Below, in pieces: positions 1 to 6,713 of a DNA stretch of 64,000 nucleotides. The DNA is from Caulobacter sp. CCUG 60055 (GTDB taxonomy: Bacteria; Pseudomonadota; Alphaproteobacteria; Caulobacterales; Caulobacteraceae). The notes beneath the pieces were generated by a model. That model ran no database searches. It was given only the letters and a program-made list of their open reading frames with translations, and had not been told where the DNA came from. Position 1 is the stretch's first letter, and each line of letters starts with the position of its first letter. Both the position numbers and the translations under genes were made by a program. Location of the stretch: contig NZ_PUIC01000002.1 of NCBI RefSeq assembly GCF_022750545.1, forward strand, positions 124,001-188,000, read 5' to 3'.

Positions 1-161
1 ACGGCCGCCACCACGGCCAGGGCGGCCCCGCCGGTGGCCACCGTCGCGCCGATCAGGACAGCGCCGGCCACCACGCCGCCCAGCACGCCGAGCAACATGC
101 CCAGTCCGGCCTGGCTGTGGGCGATGTCGTCGCCGAGCCGCGCTGCGGGCATCTCGCTCAT
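1..161 (-). CDS. PAAR-type T6SS effector, N-terminal fragment
   Basis: Only the first 53 codons lie in the window; the gene runs off the left edge. The start is the ATG at 161-159. Residues 6-15 read AARLGDDIAH, which fits the prePAAR pattern AARxxDxxxH described for type VI secretion effectors that need an Eag chaperone. A strongly hydrophobic stretch (about residues 20-53, rich in G, V, A and L) follows, as expected for the transmembrane segment such effectors carry before the PAAR domain. The gene upstream on the same strand is a DUF1795 protein, the usual Eag partner, 27 bases away. The toxin domain is outside the window, so the activity is unknown. The prePAAR call is seen in the sequence; the secretion role is from family knowledge. 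Confidence 0.72.
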   Translation of the reverse strand, partial: MSEMPAARLGDDIAHSQAGLGMLLGVLGGVVAGAVLIGATVATGGAALAVVAA

Positions 162-188
162 GCGCTCACCCGATCCGGCGGCGGCGCA

Positions 189-659
189 TCAGTGCGCCCT
201 TTGTCCCGGCGACGGCGGCGCATCGATCCGCAAGGACGCCAGGCCCCGCTCGAAGGCCTGCTCGTGGTCGGCGAAGTCGTCGGCGGCGGCGGTGACGGCG
301 TAGGTCACCACCACTTCGGGCCCGGCGCTGATGAAGAAGACCCGCTGCCGCAGCAGGCCGGCCGCCGACCGCCAGGTGAACTGGATCTGGAAAGCGTCGC
401 GCTCATGGCTGCGGCCGTAGCCTTCGCTCTCCCGCTGGAAATTCGGCAGGTTGGAGCGGAAGGTCTCGATCTGGCGGTTGCAATATTCGCGGAAGGTCTC
501 GGCCTCCAGCAGGGCGTCGCGCGAGATCACCATGTTGGGCGACATGGCCCGGCCCGGCTCGGGCGGGGCGCTGTAGACGATCATGGTCTTGTCGAACCAG
601 CCCTGAGGCGGCTCCGCCGCCACCTTGACCAAGGGCTGAGTGTCTCGGGCTGCCGTCAT
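189..659 (-). CDS. DcrB/DUF1795 family protein, probable Eag T6SS chaperone
   Basis: A protein of about 156 residues with no signal peptide or membrane segment. The ATG at 659 (MTAARDTQ) was chosen over an ATG 57 bases upstream because the longer N-terminus looks non-conserved. The central part (SPNMVISRD, then an ExFREYCNRQIE helix, then a QIQFTWRS strand and a VVVTYAVTA strand) matches the DcrB/DUF1795 fold. Proteins of this fold next to PAAR effectors act as cytoplasmic Eag chaperones that bind the effector's transmembrane helix and load it on VgrG. The effector gene starts 27 bases downstream, so the two are probably co-transcribed. Function is inferred from the family and this pairing. 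Confidence 0.72.
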   Translation of the reverse strand: MTAARDTQPLVKVAAEPPQGWFDKTMIVYSAPPEPGRAMSPNMVISRDALLEAETFREYCNRQIETFRSNLPNFQRESEGYGRSHERDAFQIQFTWRSAAGLLRQRVFFISAGPEVVVTYAVTAAADDFADHEQAFERGLASLRIDAPPSPGQRAH

Positions 660-923
660 CTGCGGGTGCTCGCCTTCCGATGCGCGAAGTGTATGGGGCG
701 CGCCCGGCGGCGACAAGCCGCCGCCGCCCTGACGGACGCGTGTTCTGCTCGTGCGCTCAACCTATACATTCCGTCTCGGAAAGCAGCCCCCAGCCTCGGT
801 CGAAACGCCTGAAGGGGCGGATCGTTTCGCCGGAGCGAAAGGAATTCGCGGCGTCGTGCCAAGGGCGGGGTTCGGGGTTATGGTGTGCGGCGCGGTTTCC
901 GTCAGCGGCCTTGGAGGTCGGTC

Positions 924-2042
924 GTGTCCGTCTACGAAGACTCGATGATCTCGGCGATCTATGACGGCATGACCGACGTCGCCGCCTGGAACGGCGTCAC
1001 CCGGCGGTTGGTCGAGGCCACGGGGTCGGTGGCCGGCGGCCTCTATTTCCGCTCGCCGAGCGGGACCGCGTACGTCGCCGCCGTGCACAATGTCGATCCG
1101 CACTACGACAGCCTCTATTTCACCCGCTACGCCAGGACCTGTCCGCTGGCCCGCGCCGCGGCGGCCCACATGCCGGGACAGGTCCGCACCGGCGCCTTCA
1201 TCACCCGCACCGCGGCCTACCAGGCCTCGGCCTATTTCAACGAATGGGCCAAGCCTCAGGACTGGCACGACGTGGTGGCGGTGGGCCTGTCGCGCACCGA
1301 GGACGGGATCGGCCTGCTCAACCTCTGGCGGCCGCGCTGCGCGCTGGAGCCGACGGCGGCGGATATCGGCCTGATCCGCGAGGCGACGCCGCACCTGGCC
1401 AGGGCCTTGAAGATCCGGGCGTTGCTCGAGCGCGAGCGCGGGCTCCACGAAAGCCTCAGCCAGGCTGTGCACCGCGCCGGGTTCGGGCTGGCGCTGCTCG
1501 ACGCCGGCCGCAAGCTGGTCTTCGCCAATCCCTGCGCCGAACGCATCCTGCGCGAGGAGGCGGGGCTCAAGCTGGTGAGCGGGCGGCTGCGCGTGTGTTC
1601 GGACGCCGAGAATACGCGCCTCGATCTCGCTCTCGACGAAGGCGAGGGCGGCCTGGCGAGGGGAGGCATGCTGCGCATCTCCCGCGGCGAGGGGATTGGC
1701 CCGCTTGTCGGCCACGTGGTGCCGCTGGGAGCGACGGGCGGCGCCGGACTGCACGAGGTCGGCCGCGCCGTCGCCGCGATCTTCCTGATCGAGCCCGACG
1801 CCGACTTCGCCGACCGCGGCGAGGTGTTCGCCCGCCGCTACGGCCTGACGCGCGGCGAGCAGCGCATGCTGCTCGAAATCATCCGCGGCGACGGCGTGCC
1901 GGCGGCGGCCGAGGCGCTGGGCGTCAAGGAGGTGACGGCCCGGGTCCACCTGACGCGCATCTTCCTGAAGACCGAGACCCAAAGACAGACCGAGCTGGTT
2001 CGGCTGTTCTTCCAGACCACGCTGCCGCCGCGCCGCGCCTGA
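924..2042 (+). CDS. LuxR-type helix-turn-helix transcriptional regulator
   Basis: 372 residues from a GTG at 924, chosen because GGAGG lies at 913-917, six bases upstream; an ATG at 885 in frame lacks a comparable site. About 300 N-terminal residues form a sensor region: a GAF/PAS-like part, then a LLDAGRKLVFANPCAERIL segment typical of a PAS core. The C-terminus (about residues 305-365) is a LuxR/GerE-like DNA-binding domain, with the LTRGEQRMLLEI opening and the AAEALGVKEVTARVHL recognition region. It stands alone, divergent from the Eag gene and directly upstream of the autotransporter gene, so it may control that gene. The ligand is unknown. The 264-base divergent gap holds a TATACA-like box near 763 but no other gene. 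Confidence 0.8.
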   Translation: MSVYEDSMISAIYDGMTDVAAWNGVTRRLVEATGSVAGGLYFRSPSGTAYVAAVHNVDPHYDSLYFTRYARTCPLARAAAAHMPGQVRTGAFITRTAAYQASAYFNEWAKPQDWHDVVAVGLSRTEDGIGLLNLWRPRCALEPTAADIGLIREATPHLARALKIRALLERERGLHESLSQAVHRAGFGLALLDAGRKLVFANPCAERILREEAGLKLVSGRLRVCSDAENTRLDLALDEGEGGLARGGMLRISRGEGIGPLVGHVVPLGATGGAGLHEVGRAVAAIFLIEPDADFADRGEVFARRYGLTRGEQRMLLEIIRGDGVPAAAEALGVKEVTARVHLTRIFLKTETQRQTELVRLFFQTTLPPRRA

Positions 2043-2070
2043 CGCCGCCGGGGCCGACGTCATAGATTCC

Positions 2071-2076
2071 TATAAT
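2071..2076 (+). promoter_or_regulatory. Perfect -10 box (TATAAT) before the autotransporter gene
   Basis: TATAAT stands out in GC-rich surroundings, 62 bases before the likely ATG of the autotransporter gene and 28 bases after the LuxR gene stop. No good -35 box is visible at the expected 17-base spacing (about 2048-2053), so the promoter may need an activator. The adjacent LuxR-type protein is an obvious candidate (inference). Confidence 0.45.
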
Positions 2077-2080
2077 GCGG

Positions 2081-2096
2081 GGCCGCGGAAGCGGCC
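2081..2096 (+). terminator. GC hairpin in the leader of the autotransporter gene
   Basis: GGCCGC-GGAA-GCGGCC is a perfect 6-base stem with a GNRA-like tetraloop, just after the TATAAT box. It has no T-run, so it could be a weak terminator for the upstream LuxR gene. It could equally be a 5'-end hairpin stabilising the autotransporter mRNA, because the predicted transcription start (about 2083) falls in it. Confidence 0.35.
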
Positions 2097-2137
2097 GTTA
2101 GCCTCCGTCCCCAGACTTGGTGACTTTGGGGATCAAG

Positions 2138-3907
2138 ATGGCTTTCAGAACACGGGCGTCGTCGCGACGCCTCGGCCAGGGCCTGTCCATGGGCCTGGCG
2201 ATCACGGCGCTGTCGTGCGCGGGGCAGGCGTGGGCGCAGTATGCTCCGGCCGGATCGAACGGCGTCGCTTCCGGCGCGGGCGCGCTGGCCGTCGGGGCTG
2301 GCCCCGGCGCCAACCCGGCCACGGCGTCGGGCCCCAACAGCACGGCGCTCGGCGCGGGAGCCGCCGCGGCGGGCGCCAACGGCACGGCCACCGGCTACAA
2401 CAGCTCGGCCAACGCCCAGAACGGCACGGCCACCGGCGAGAGCAGCATAGCCGGCGGGGCGGGGACGGCCACCGGAGCCGACGCGCGCGCCACCGGCCAG
2501 GCCAGCACCGCCACCGGCGTCAGCAGCCGCGCCCTGGGCTCGTCCAGCACCGCGACCGGCGTGAGCGCCGTCGCGACCCAGCAGGGTTCCACCGCGACGG
2601 GCGGCGGCGCCTACGCCTCGGGCCTCAACGCCGCGGCCTATGGCTTCAACGCCAAGGCGGCCGCCGACAACACGGTGGCCGTGGGCGCCAACAGCACGGT
2701 CAATGGCGACAGCGGCGTCGCGGTCGGCGCCAACACCGCCGCCGGTCCCAGCGGTTCGGCGTTCGGCGTCGGCTCCGCGTCGAACGGACAATACAGCGCA
2801 GCGTTGGGCGGCTACGCCCAGGCGAGCGCCGACTACGCGGCGGCGATCGGCTTCAACAGCAGCGCCTCGGGCAATTCCAGCGTCGCCCTGGGCTCGCTGA
2901 GCGCGGCCAGCAGCGCGGCGTCCTCGGCGATAGGGGCCAGCGCCAACGCCTCCGGGTTCGGCAGCGCCGCCATCGGCTTCCAGAGCACGGCGACGGGGGC
3001 CTACGGCGTGGCGGTGGGCATGAACAGCGCCGCTACGGGAGCCTCGAGCACCGCGCTCGGTTCCGCAGCCTCGGCCTCGGCCAACAGCGCCGTGGCCCTT
3101 GGCGTCAACAGCAAGGCCGCCGCCGCCTACAGCACCGCCCTCGGCGCCAACGCCTACGCCGCCGGCCAGAGCGCCACGGCGGTCGGCGTCGGCAGCAGTG
3201 TCCAGGGAGCGGTCGGCGCGGCCTATGGCGCGGGGAGCGTGGTCAACGCCGACCGGGGCGTGGCGATCGGCGTGCTGGGCGCGGCGACGGCGGCCGACGC
3301 CACCGCCGTCGGTTACAGCGCCAGCGTCAACCAGGCCGGCGGCGTCGCTCTCGGGTCCGGGGCCGCCGCCCAGGCGGCGAACGGGGTGGCCTTGGGCATG
3401 GGCGCCAGCGTGCAGACGAACGCCGCCAACAGCGTCGCCCTCGGCCAGGGCTCCGTCGCCTCCGAGGCGAATACGGTCTCCGTGGGCTCCAGCACGGCCC
3501 AGAGACGCCTGGCCAACCTCGCCGACGGGGTCAACGCCACGGACGCCGTCACGCTGCGGCAGGCCCAGGCCCAGGCCGCCCAGACCCTGAGCCAGGCCAA
3601 CGCCTACACCGATAGCCGGATCGGGGCGCTCAGCGACGACTTCGAGCACCAGATCGGCTCGATCCGCGACCGGCTGGACGGCGTCGGGGCCATGAGCGCG
3701 GCCCAGGCGGCGATGGCGATGAACGCCGCCGGACAGGGGGCGAACCTGCACGACCGGCTGCTGGTCGGCCTCGGGGCCTACCGGTCCGGTGGCGCGCTCG
3801 CGGTGGGATACAGCCACAGCTTCGACGACCGGCGGGCGTTCAGCCTCAGCGCGGCGACCTCGGGTCACGAGGCGATGGGCGGCATGAGTTTCGGTTTCGC
3901 CTGGTAG
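2138..3907 (+). CDS. YadA-like trimeric autotransporter adhesin
   Basis: 589 residues from the ATG at 2138 (MAFRTRASSRR); an in-frame TTG at 2117 is less likely. A signal peptide ends near AWAQ. Then comes a long head of short repeats, roughly every 14 residues, with the YadA-head/Hep_Hag pattern of S/T-A-x-G and VALG/AVG motifs (for example GSSSTATG, NSVALGQGS). The neck/connector is VGSSTAQRRLANLADG, followed by NATDAVTLRQAQ, and leads to a short coiled coil. The C-terminal 70 residues form the YadA anchor (LHDRLLVGLGAYRSGG... GYSHSF) ending in FGFAW, a terminal aromatic as expected for a beta-barrel. Such proteins trimerise in the outer membrane and mediate adhesion. The stalk is very short. 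No chaperone gene is adjacent, although the next gene encodes a small exported protein. Confidence 0.92.
   Translation: MAFRTRASSRRLGQGLSMGLAITALSCAGQAWAQYAPAGSNGVASGAGALAVGAGPGANPATASGPNSTALGAGAAAAGANGTATGYNSSANAQNGTATGESSIAGGAGTATGADARATGQASTATGVSSRALGSSSTATGVSAVATQQGSTATGGGAYASGLNAAAYGFNAKAAADNTVAVGANSTVNGDSGVAVGANTAAGPSGSAFGVGSASNGQYSAALGGYAQASADYAAAIGFNSSASGNSSVALGSLSAASSAASSAIGASANASGFGSAAIGFQSTATGAYGVAVGMNSAATGASSTALGSAASASANSAVALGVNSKAAAAYSTALGANAYAAGQSATAVGVGSSVQGAVGAAYGAGSVVNADRGVAIGVLGAATAADATAVGYSASVNQAGGVALGSGAAAQAANGVALGMGASVQTNAANSVALGQGSVASEANTVSVGSSTAQRRLANLADGVNATDAVTLRQAQAQAAQTLSQANAYTDSRIGALSDDFEHQIGSIRDRLDGVGAMSAAQAAMAMNAAGQGANLHDRLLVGLGAYRSGGALAVGYSHSFDDRRAFSLSAATSGHEAMGGMSFGFAW
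2228..3500 (+). repeat. Degenerate YadA-head repeat tract
   Basis: About 30 imperfect units of roughly 42 bases (14 residues) encode the beta-roll head of the autotransporter. Recurrent DNA cores such as AACAGC and CACGGC(C)ACCGG mark unit boundaries. The repeats are protein-coding, with no spacers of constant length, so this is not a CRISPR array. Such tracts can change copy number by recombination. Confidence 0.75.
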
Positions 3908-3948
3908 GCGCGGCCGGTTGGCGACAAGACATCGAGGGAGTGGAAGAC

Positions 3949-4266
3949 ATGAGCGATTTCCTGAAATCCGGCGGCCTGCGAGTCTTGGCCGTCCTGACGT
4001 TGGCCGCCGCCGGCGGCGCGGCGGCGGCCCAGCCCCAGCCGAGTTCCGGGCGCACCTACGGACCGGTCCAGAGGCCGCTTCCGGGCGCCCAGCCGTCGAT
4101 CTGCGCGGCGGGCTTCGCAGCCGATCCGGCCCGGTTCTCGAACAACCAGACCGGCTATGTCTGCTCCCGGGCGGCCCAGCCGCTGTGCGCGCCAGGGCTG
4201 CAGGCTTTCGATTTTCGGGTCAACGGGCGGACCCTGACCTATCATTGCGCCGCGGCGCCGAGCTGA
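3949..4266 (+). CDS. Small exported cysteine-containing protein, function unknown
   Basis: 105 residues from the ATG at 3949, with GAGGGAG at 3934-3940 as ribosome binding site. A signal peptide covers about residues 1-28 and ends in an AAAAQ cleavage-like site. The mature part is about 75 residues with four cysteines (ICAAG, VCSR, LCAPG, YHCAA), probably two disulfides in the periplasm or outside the cell. I do not recognise a family. It lies 41 bases after the autotransporter gene and could share its transcript. It begins a run of four small envelope-protein genes on the same strand. Confidence 0.65.
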   Translation: MSDFLKSGGLRVLAVLTLAAAGGAAAAQPQPSSGRTYGPVQRPLPGAQPSICAAGFAADPARFSNNQTGYVCSRAAQPLCAPGLQAFDFRVNGRTLTYHCAAAPS

Positions 4267-4297
4267 AGCCGGCCATGTCATCCGAAAGGCGTACCTC

Positions 4298-4846
4298 ATG
4301 CGACGGACGGCGACGCCCCAGACGCTGATCTCGCGGCTGGCGATGGCCGCCGTCCTGGTCGGCCTCGCCGTCCCGCTGGCCATCCTGATGGTTTTCGAGG
4401 GGCGCTGGGGCGTAGCGGGCGCGAGCTTCGGCGCGGCGGCGCGCGCGGCGACGCCGGGGCTCTACGGACTGTTCCTCTATGTCCAGGCCCTGGGACTGGG
4501 GTGGCTGTGCGGCGCGGCCTGGGGCGTCGTCGTCCCGGCCAGGGCGGCGGGCCCGATATGGCCGACGGTCCTCTTCGTTCTGCGGCTGTCCGCCGCCGCC
4601 GGCTTCGTCGCGATGGGCGTCTGGGCGGGCTTCGACCTGGCGCGCCAGATGGGACGTGTCGTCACGGCCTTCGACGGCGTCGAGCGGCTGTTGTGCTCCG
4701 GACTGTTCGTCGTCCTGTTCGGACTGGGCGGGGGGGCGGCGGCCGTCTTCGCCGGGTTCCTGGCTCCGCCTGGCCTGGCCCGGGCCGCCGGACGGATGCT
4801 CGGGCGTCGAGCCGCCGGCGCCGACGACGGAAGGAGAGGGCCATGA
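4298..4846 (+). CDS. Hypothetical inner-membrane protein with about four helices
   Basis: 182 residues from the ATG at 4298, with GAAAGG upstream. Hydrophobic segments lie at about residues 13-32, 52-80, 88-112 and 128-152, followed by a basic, charged tail (RMLGRRAAGADDGRRG). No catalytic or transport motif is visible and no family is recognised. The stop overlaps the start of the next gene (ATGA), so translation of the two is probably coupled. It may anchor or assist the exported products of its neighbours, but that is only a guess. Confidence 0.65.
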   Translation: MRRTATPQTLISRLAMAAVLVGLAVPLAILMVFEGRWGVAGASFGAAARAATPGLYGLFLYVQALGLGWLCGAAWGVVVPARAAGPIWPTVLFVLRLSAAAGFVAMGVWAGFDLARQMGRVVTAFDGVERLLCSGLFVVLFGLGGGAAAVFAGFLAPPGLARAAGRMLGRRAAGADDGRRGP

Positions 4847-6036
4847 GGAGGCTGACCGTCGGCCTGATCTGCGCGCTCGTCTTGCCCGGGCTTGCGTCGC
4901 GCGCCGGGGGCGCGCCGTCGAACCCGGCCGGTCCCAGCTTCGACTGCGCCAGGGCCGTCCACGCGACCGACCGGTTGATCTGCGCCGACCCCGGCCTCGC
5001 CGCCGCCGACCGTTCCCTGGCCGCGGCGTTCCAGGCCGCGCTCGACATGGCGCCCGACTATCCCACCCAGACCCGGATGCGCGACGCCCAGCGCGCCTGG
5101 CTGGCCGACCGCGACCGGCGATGCGTGGGAGCGGCCGATCCCGGCCGGGCCGTCGACGCCGGCCTCGCCAGGACATGCCTCGCCAGGGCCTACGCGGATC
5201 GCCGCTCGGCCGTGGAGCGGGGCGAGACCATACCGCCGCTGGAGACCGCGCCCGGCGTGACCATTCTGGCGATGGACGAGGGGGTGTTGGACAAGGCCCT
5301 GGCCGCGCACCGCCGCGAGCTGAGCTTCTACGGCGGGCGCTTTTCCCCCGACGGCCGCTTCTACGCCTTCGTGGCGGGCTGGCCGCAGGACGGCTACGCC
5401 GGCGCCCAGGTCTGGCTCTACGAAATGGGCGCGCGACGCCTGGTCGCCGCGACGCCCCCCGAAACCGCCAGGATCCGACGCATGGGCTTCGAGGCCGACG
5501 ACGTGCTGTACGTCGAAGGCGAGCGGACGCTCGCAGCGCGCGACGGCGGTTTTCGCATCGCCGCCACCCTGGCCGGCGGTCGATCGGTCGCGACCGTTCC
5601 CCAGGGCGTGCTCAAGCCGCTGCCGCCCGAGGACTATGCGGCCGGGCGCGTCGAGGCCAACGCCCAGTACGTCGTCGCCGCCAGGCAAGCGGGCGACGCC
5701 TTCGAACTGACCATGCGTCGCAAGGGGGAGCGCAAGGGTACGCTGGTGCGCAGCGCCTTCGATTCGACCGTGCTGTACTTCGCCTTCGACCCGCTGCGGT
5801 CGCTGCTCTATTATTCCGGCCACGAGAGTGCGACGGCCGATCAGCGGCAGGCGGTGTCCGGCGTGGTGGTCTACGACCTGAAGACCACGCAGCGGACGGT
5901 GATCCCCGCCAGCATCCTGGGCGGGCTCGACGCCATCACGCCGGACGGCCGGGTGATCGCCTATGCCGCAGACGCCTGCCGGCTCGGCGCGGGCGGCGCG
6001 GGCGTGGCCCATAACTGCTTCCTCGTCCTGCGATAG
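4843..6036 (+). CDS. Exported protein with LprI-like (DUF1311) N-domain and WD40/TolB-like C-part
   Basis: 397 residues from the ATG at 4843, preceded by AAGGAGAGGG. A signal peptide covers about residues 1-24. Residues 33-110 look like the LprI/DUF1311 domain: FDCARAVHATDRLICADP followed by LAAAFQAALD, and a downstream QRAWLADRDRRC, with the conserved cysteines. Proteins with this domain have been linked to lysozyme inhibition in mycobacteria. The remaining 270 residues contain beta-propeller-like strands (GRFSPDGRFYAFVAG, ITPDGRVIAYAAD), a TolB-like pattern. The combination is unusual. It overlaps the preceding membrane protein gene by four bases. An envelope location is well supported; the activity is not known. 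Confidence 0.72.
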   Translation: MRRLTVGLICALVLPGLASRAGGAPSNPAGPSFDCARAVHATDRLICADPGLAAADRSLAAAFQAALDMAPDYPTQTRMRDAQRAWLADRDRRCVGAADPGRAVDAGLARTCLARAYADRRSAVERGETIPPLETAPGVTILAMDEGVLDKALAAHRRELSFYGGRFSPDGRFYAFVAGWPQDGYAGAQVWLYEMGARRLVAATPPETARIRRMGFEADDVLYVEGERTLAARDGGFRIAATLAGGRSVATVPQGVLKPLPPEDYAAGRVEANAQYVVAARQAGDAFELTMRRKGERKGTLVRSAFDSTVLYFAFDPLRSLLYYSGHESATADQRQAVSGVVVYDLKTTQRTVIPASILGGLDAITPDGRVIAYAADACRLGAGGAGVAHNCFLVLR

Positions 6037-6050
6037 ATAGGAGCCGACCA

Positions 6051-6629
6051 ATGAGGTTCGCCGCGATGGGTTCGATCTGCGGAGCGATGCTGGCGACGCT
6101 GGCGTCATCCGCCGCCATGGGAGCGCCGCCGGCGGATCTGCCGGCCCTGTTCGGCTCGCGCGTGCAGCCCGCCGCCGGTTTCGCGGCTCCGGCGGCGACG
6201 GGCGACCTGGATGGCGACGGGATTCCCGACCAGATCTATCTGGTGACCATCCGCCCGGCGTCCGCCCATGCGGTATTCGCACCGGGCGTGAGCGTGGTCG
6301 GGACCGTGTTCGGCCAGGTCCCCCTGGGCTCCCACGGCGAAAAACTGGCCCTCGCCGTCGTGCAGCGAAACGGCGCGGTGAAGACCATCCTGACGGGACG
6401 CGTGGGCGCGGGGGACGACGAGGACGTCTTCGCCACGCCGATCTGGAGCAGCCGGCCGGCCCCCATATCCCTGGTCAAGCGCGGCTCCAAGGCCTTCGCC
6501 CGGTTCCAGCGCCAGGACAGGGCGATCCGCCACGACGTCCTCGCCGTCGGCACGGAAGCCGGCATCGACATGGCGCTCTACTGGAATGCAGGAAAGTTCG
6601 CCCTCCTCCGCCCCAACGAGGAGCCGTGA
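6051..6629 (+). CDS. Exported hypothetical protein with a DxDGDG loop
   Basis: 192 residues from the ATG at 6051, with TAGGAG nine bases upstream. A signal peptide of about 24 residues ends at AAMGA. The mature protein contains GDLDGDGIPDQIYLV near residue 50, a calcium-binding loop of the FG-GAP/VCBS kind that begins many secreted repeat proteins. The rest looks all-beta with no catalytic motif. It is the last gene of the small same-strand group, 14 bases after the LprI-like gene, so probably in one operon. No function is assigned. Confidence 0.65.
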   Translation: MRFAAMGSICGAMLATLASSAAMGAPPADLPALFGSRVQPAAGFAAPAATGDLDGDGIPDQIYLVTIRPASAHAVFAPGVSVVGTVFGQVPLGSHGEKLALAVVQRNGAVKTILTGRVGAGDDEDVFATPIWSSRPAPISLVKRGSKAFARFQRQDRAIRHDVLAVGTEAGIDMALYWNAGKFALLRPNEEP

Positions 6630-6713
6630 AGGCGGCGGGGCGGACTGAAGCGCGAGACCGACGGACGGCTGGCGAGCACCCGGCCCGCCGACCGCCGTCG
6701 GTCTGCGCGACGG

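Noticed and set aside
2228-3500. CRISPR-like array
   Set aside because: The repeats are imperfect, in phase with codons and part of an adhesin head; no cas genes.
2060-3868. A 602-codon minus-strand frame with regular repeats
   Set aside because: The periodicity comes from the YadA-head repeats on the other strand; the coding signal is on the plus strand.
4220-6282. Overlapping minus-strand frames of 318 and 601 codons
   Set aside because: Antisense to three small genes with good starts and signal peptides; no motifs.
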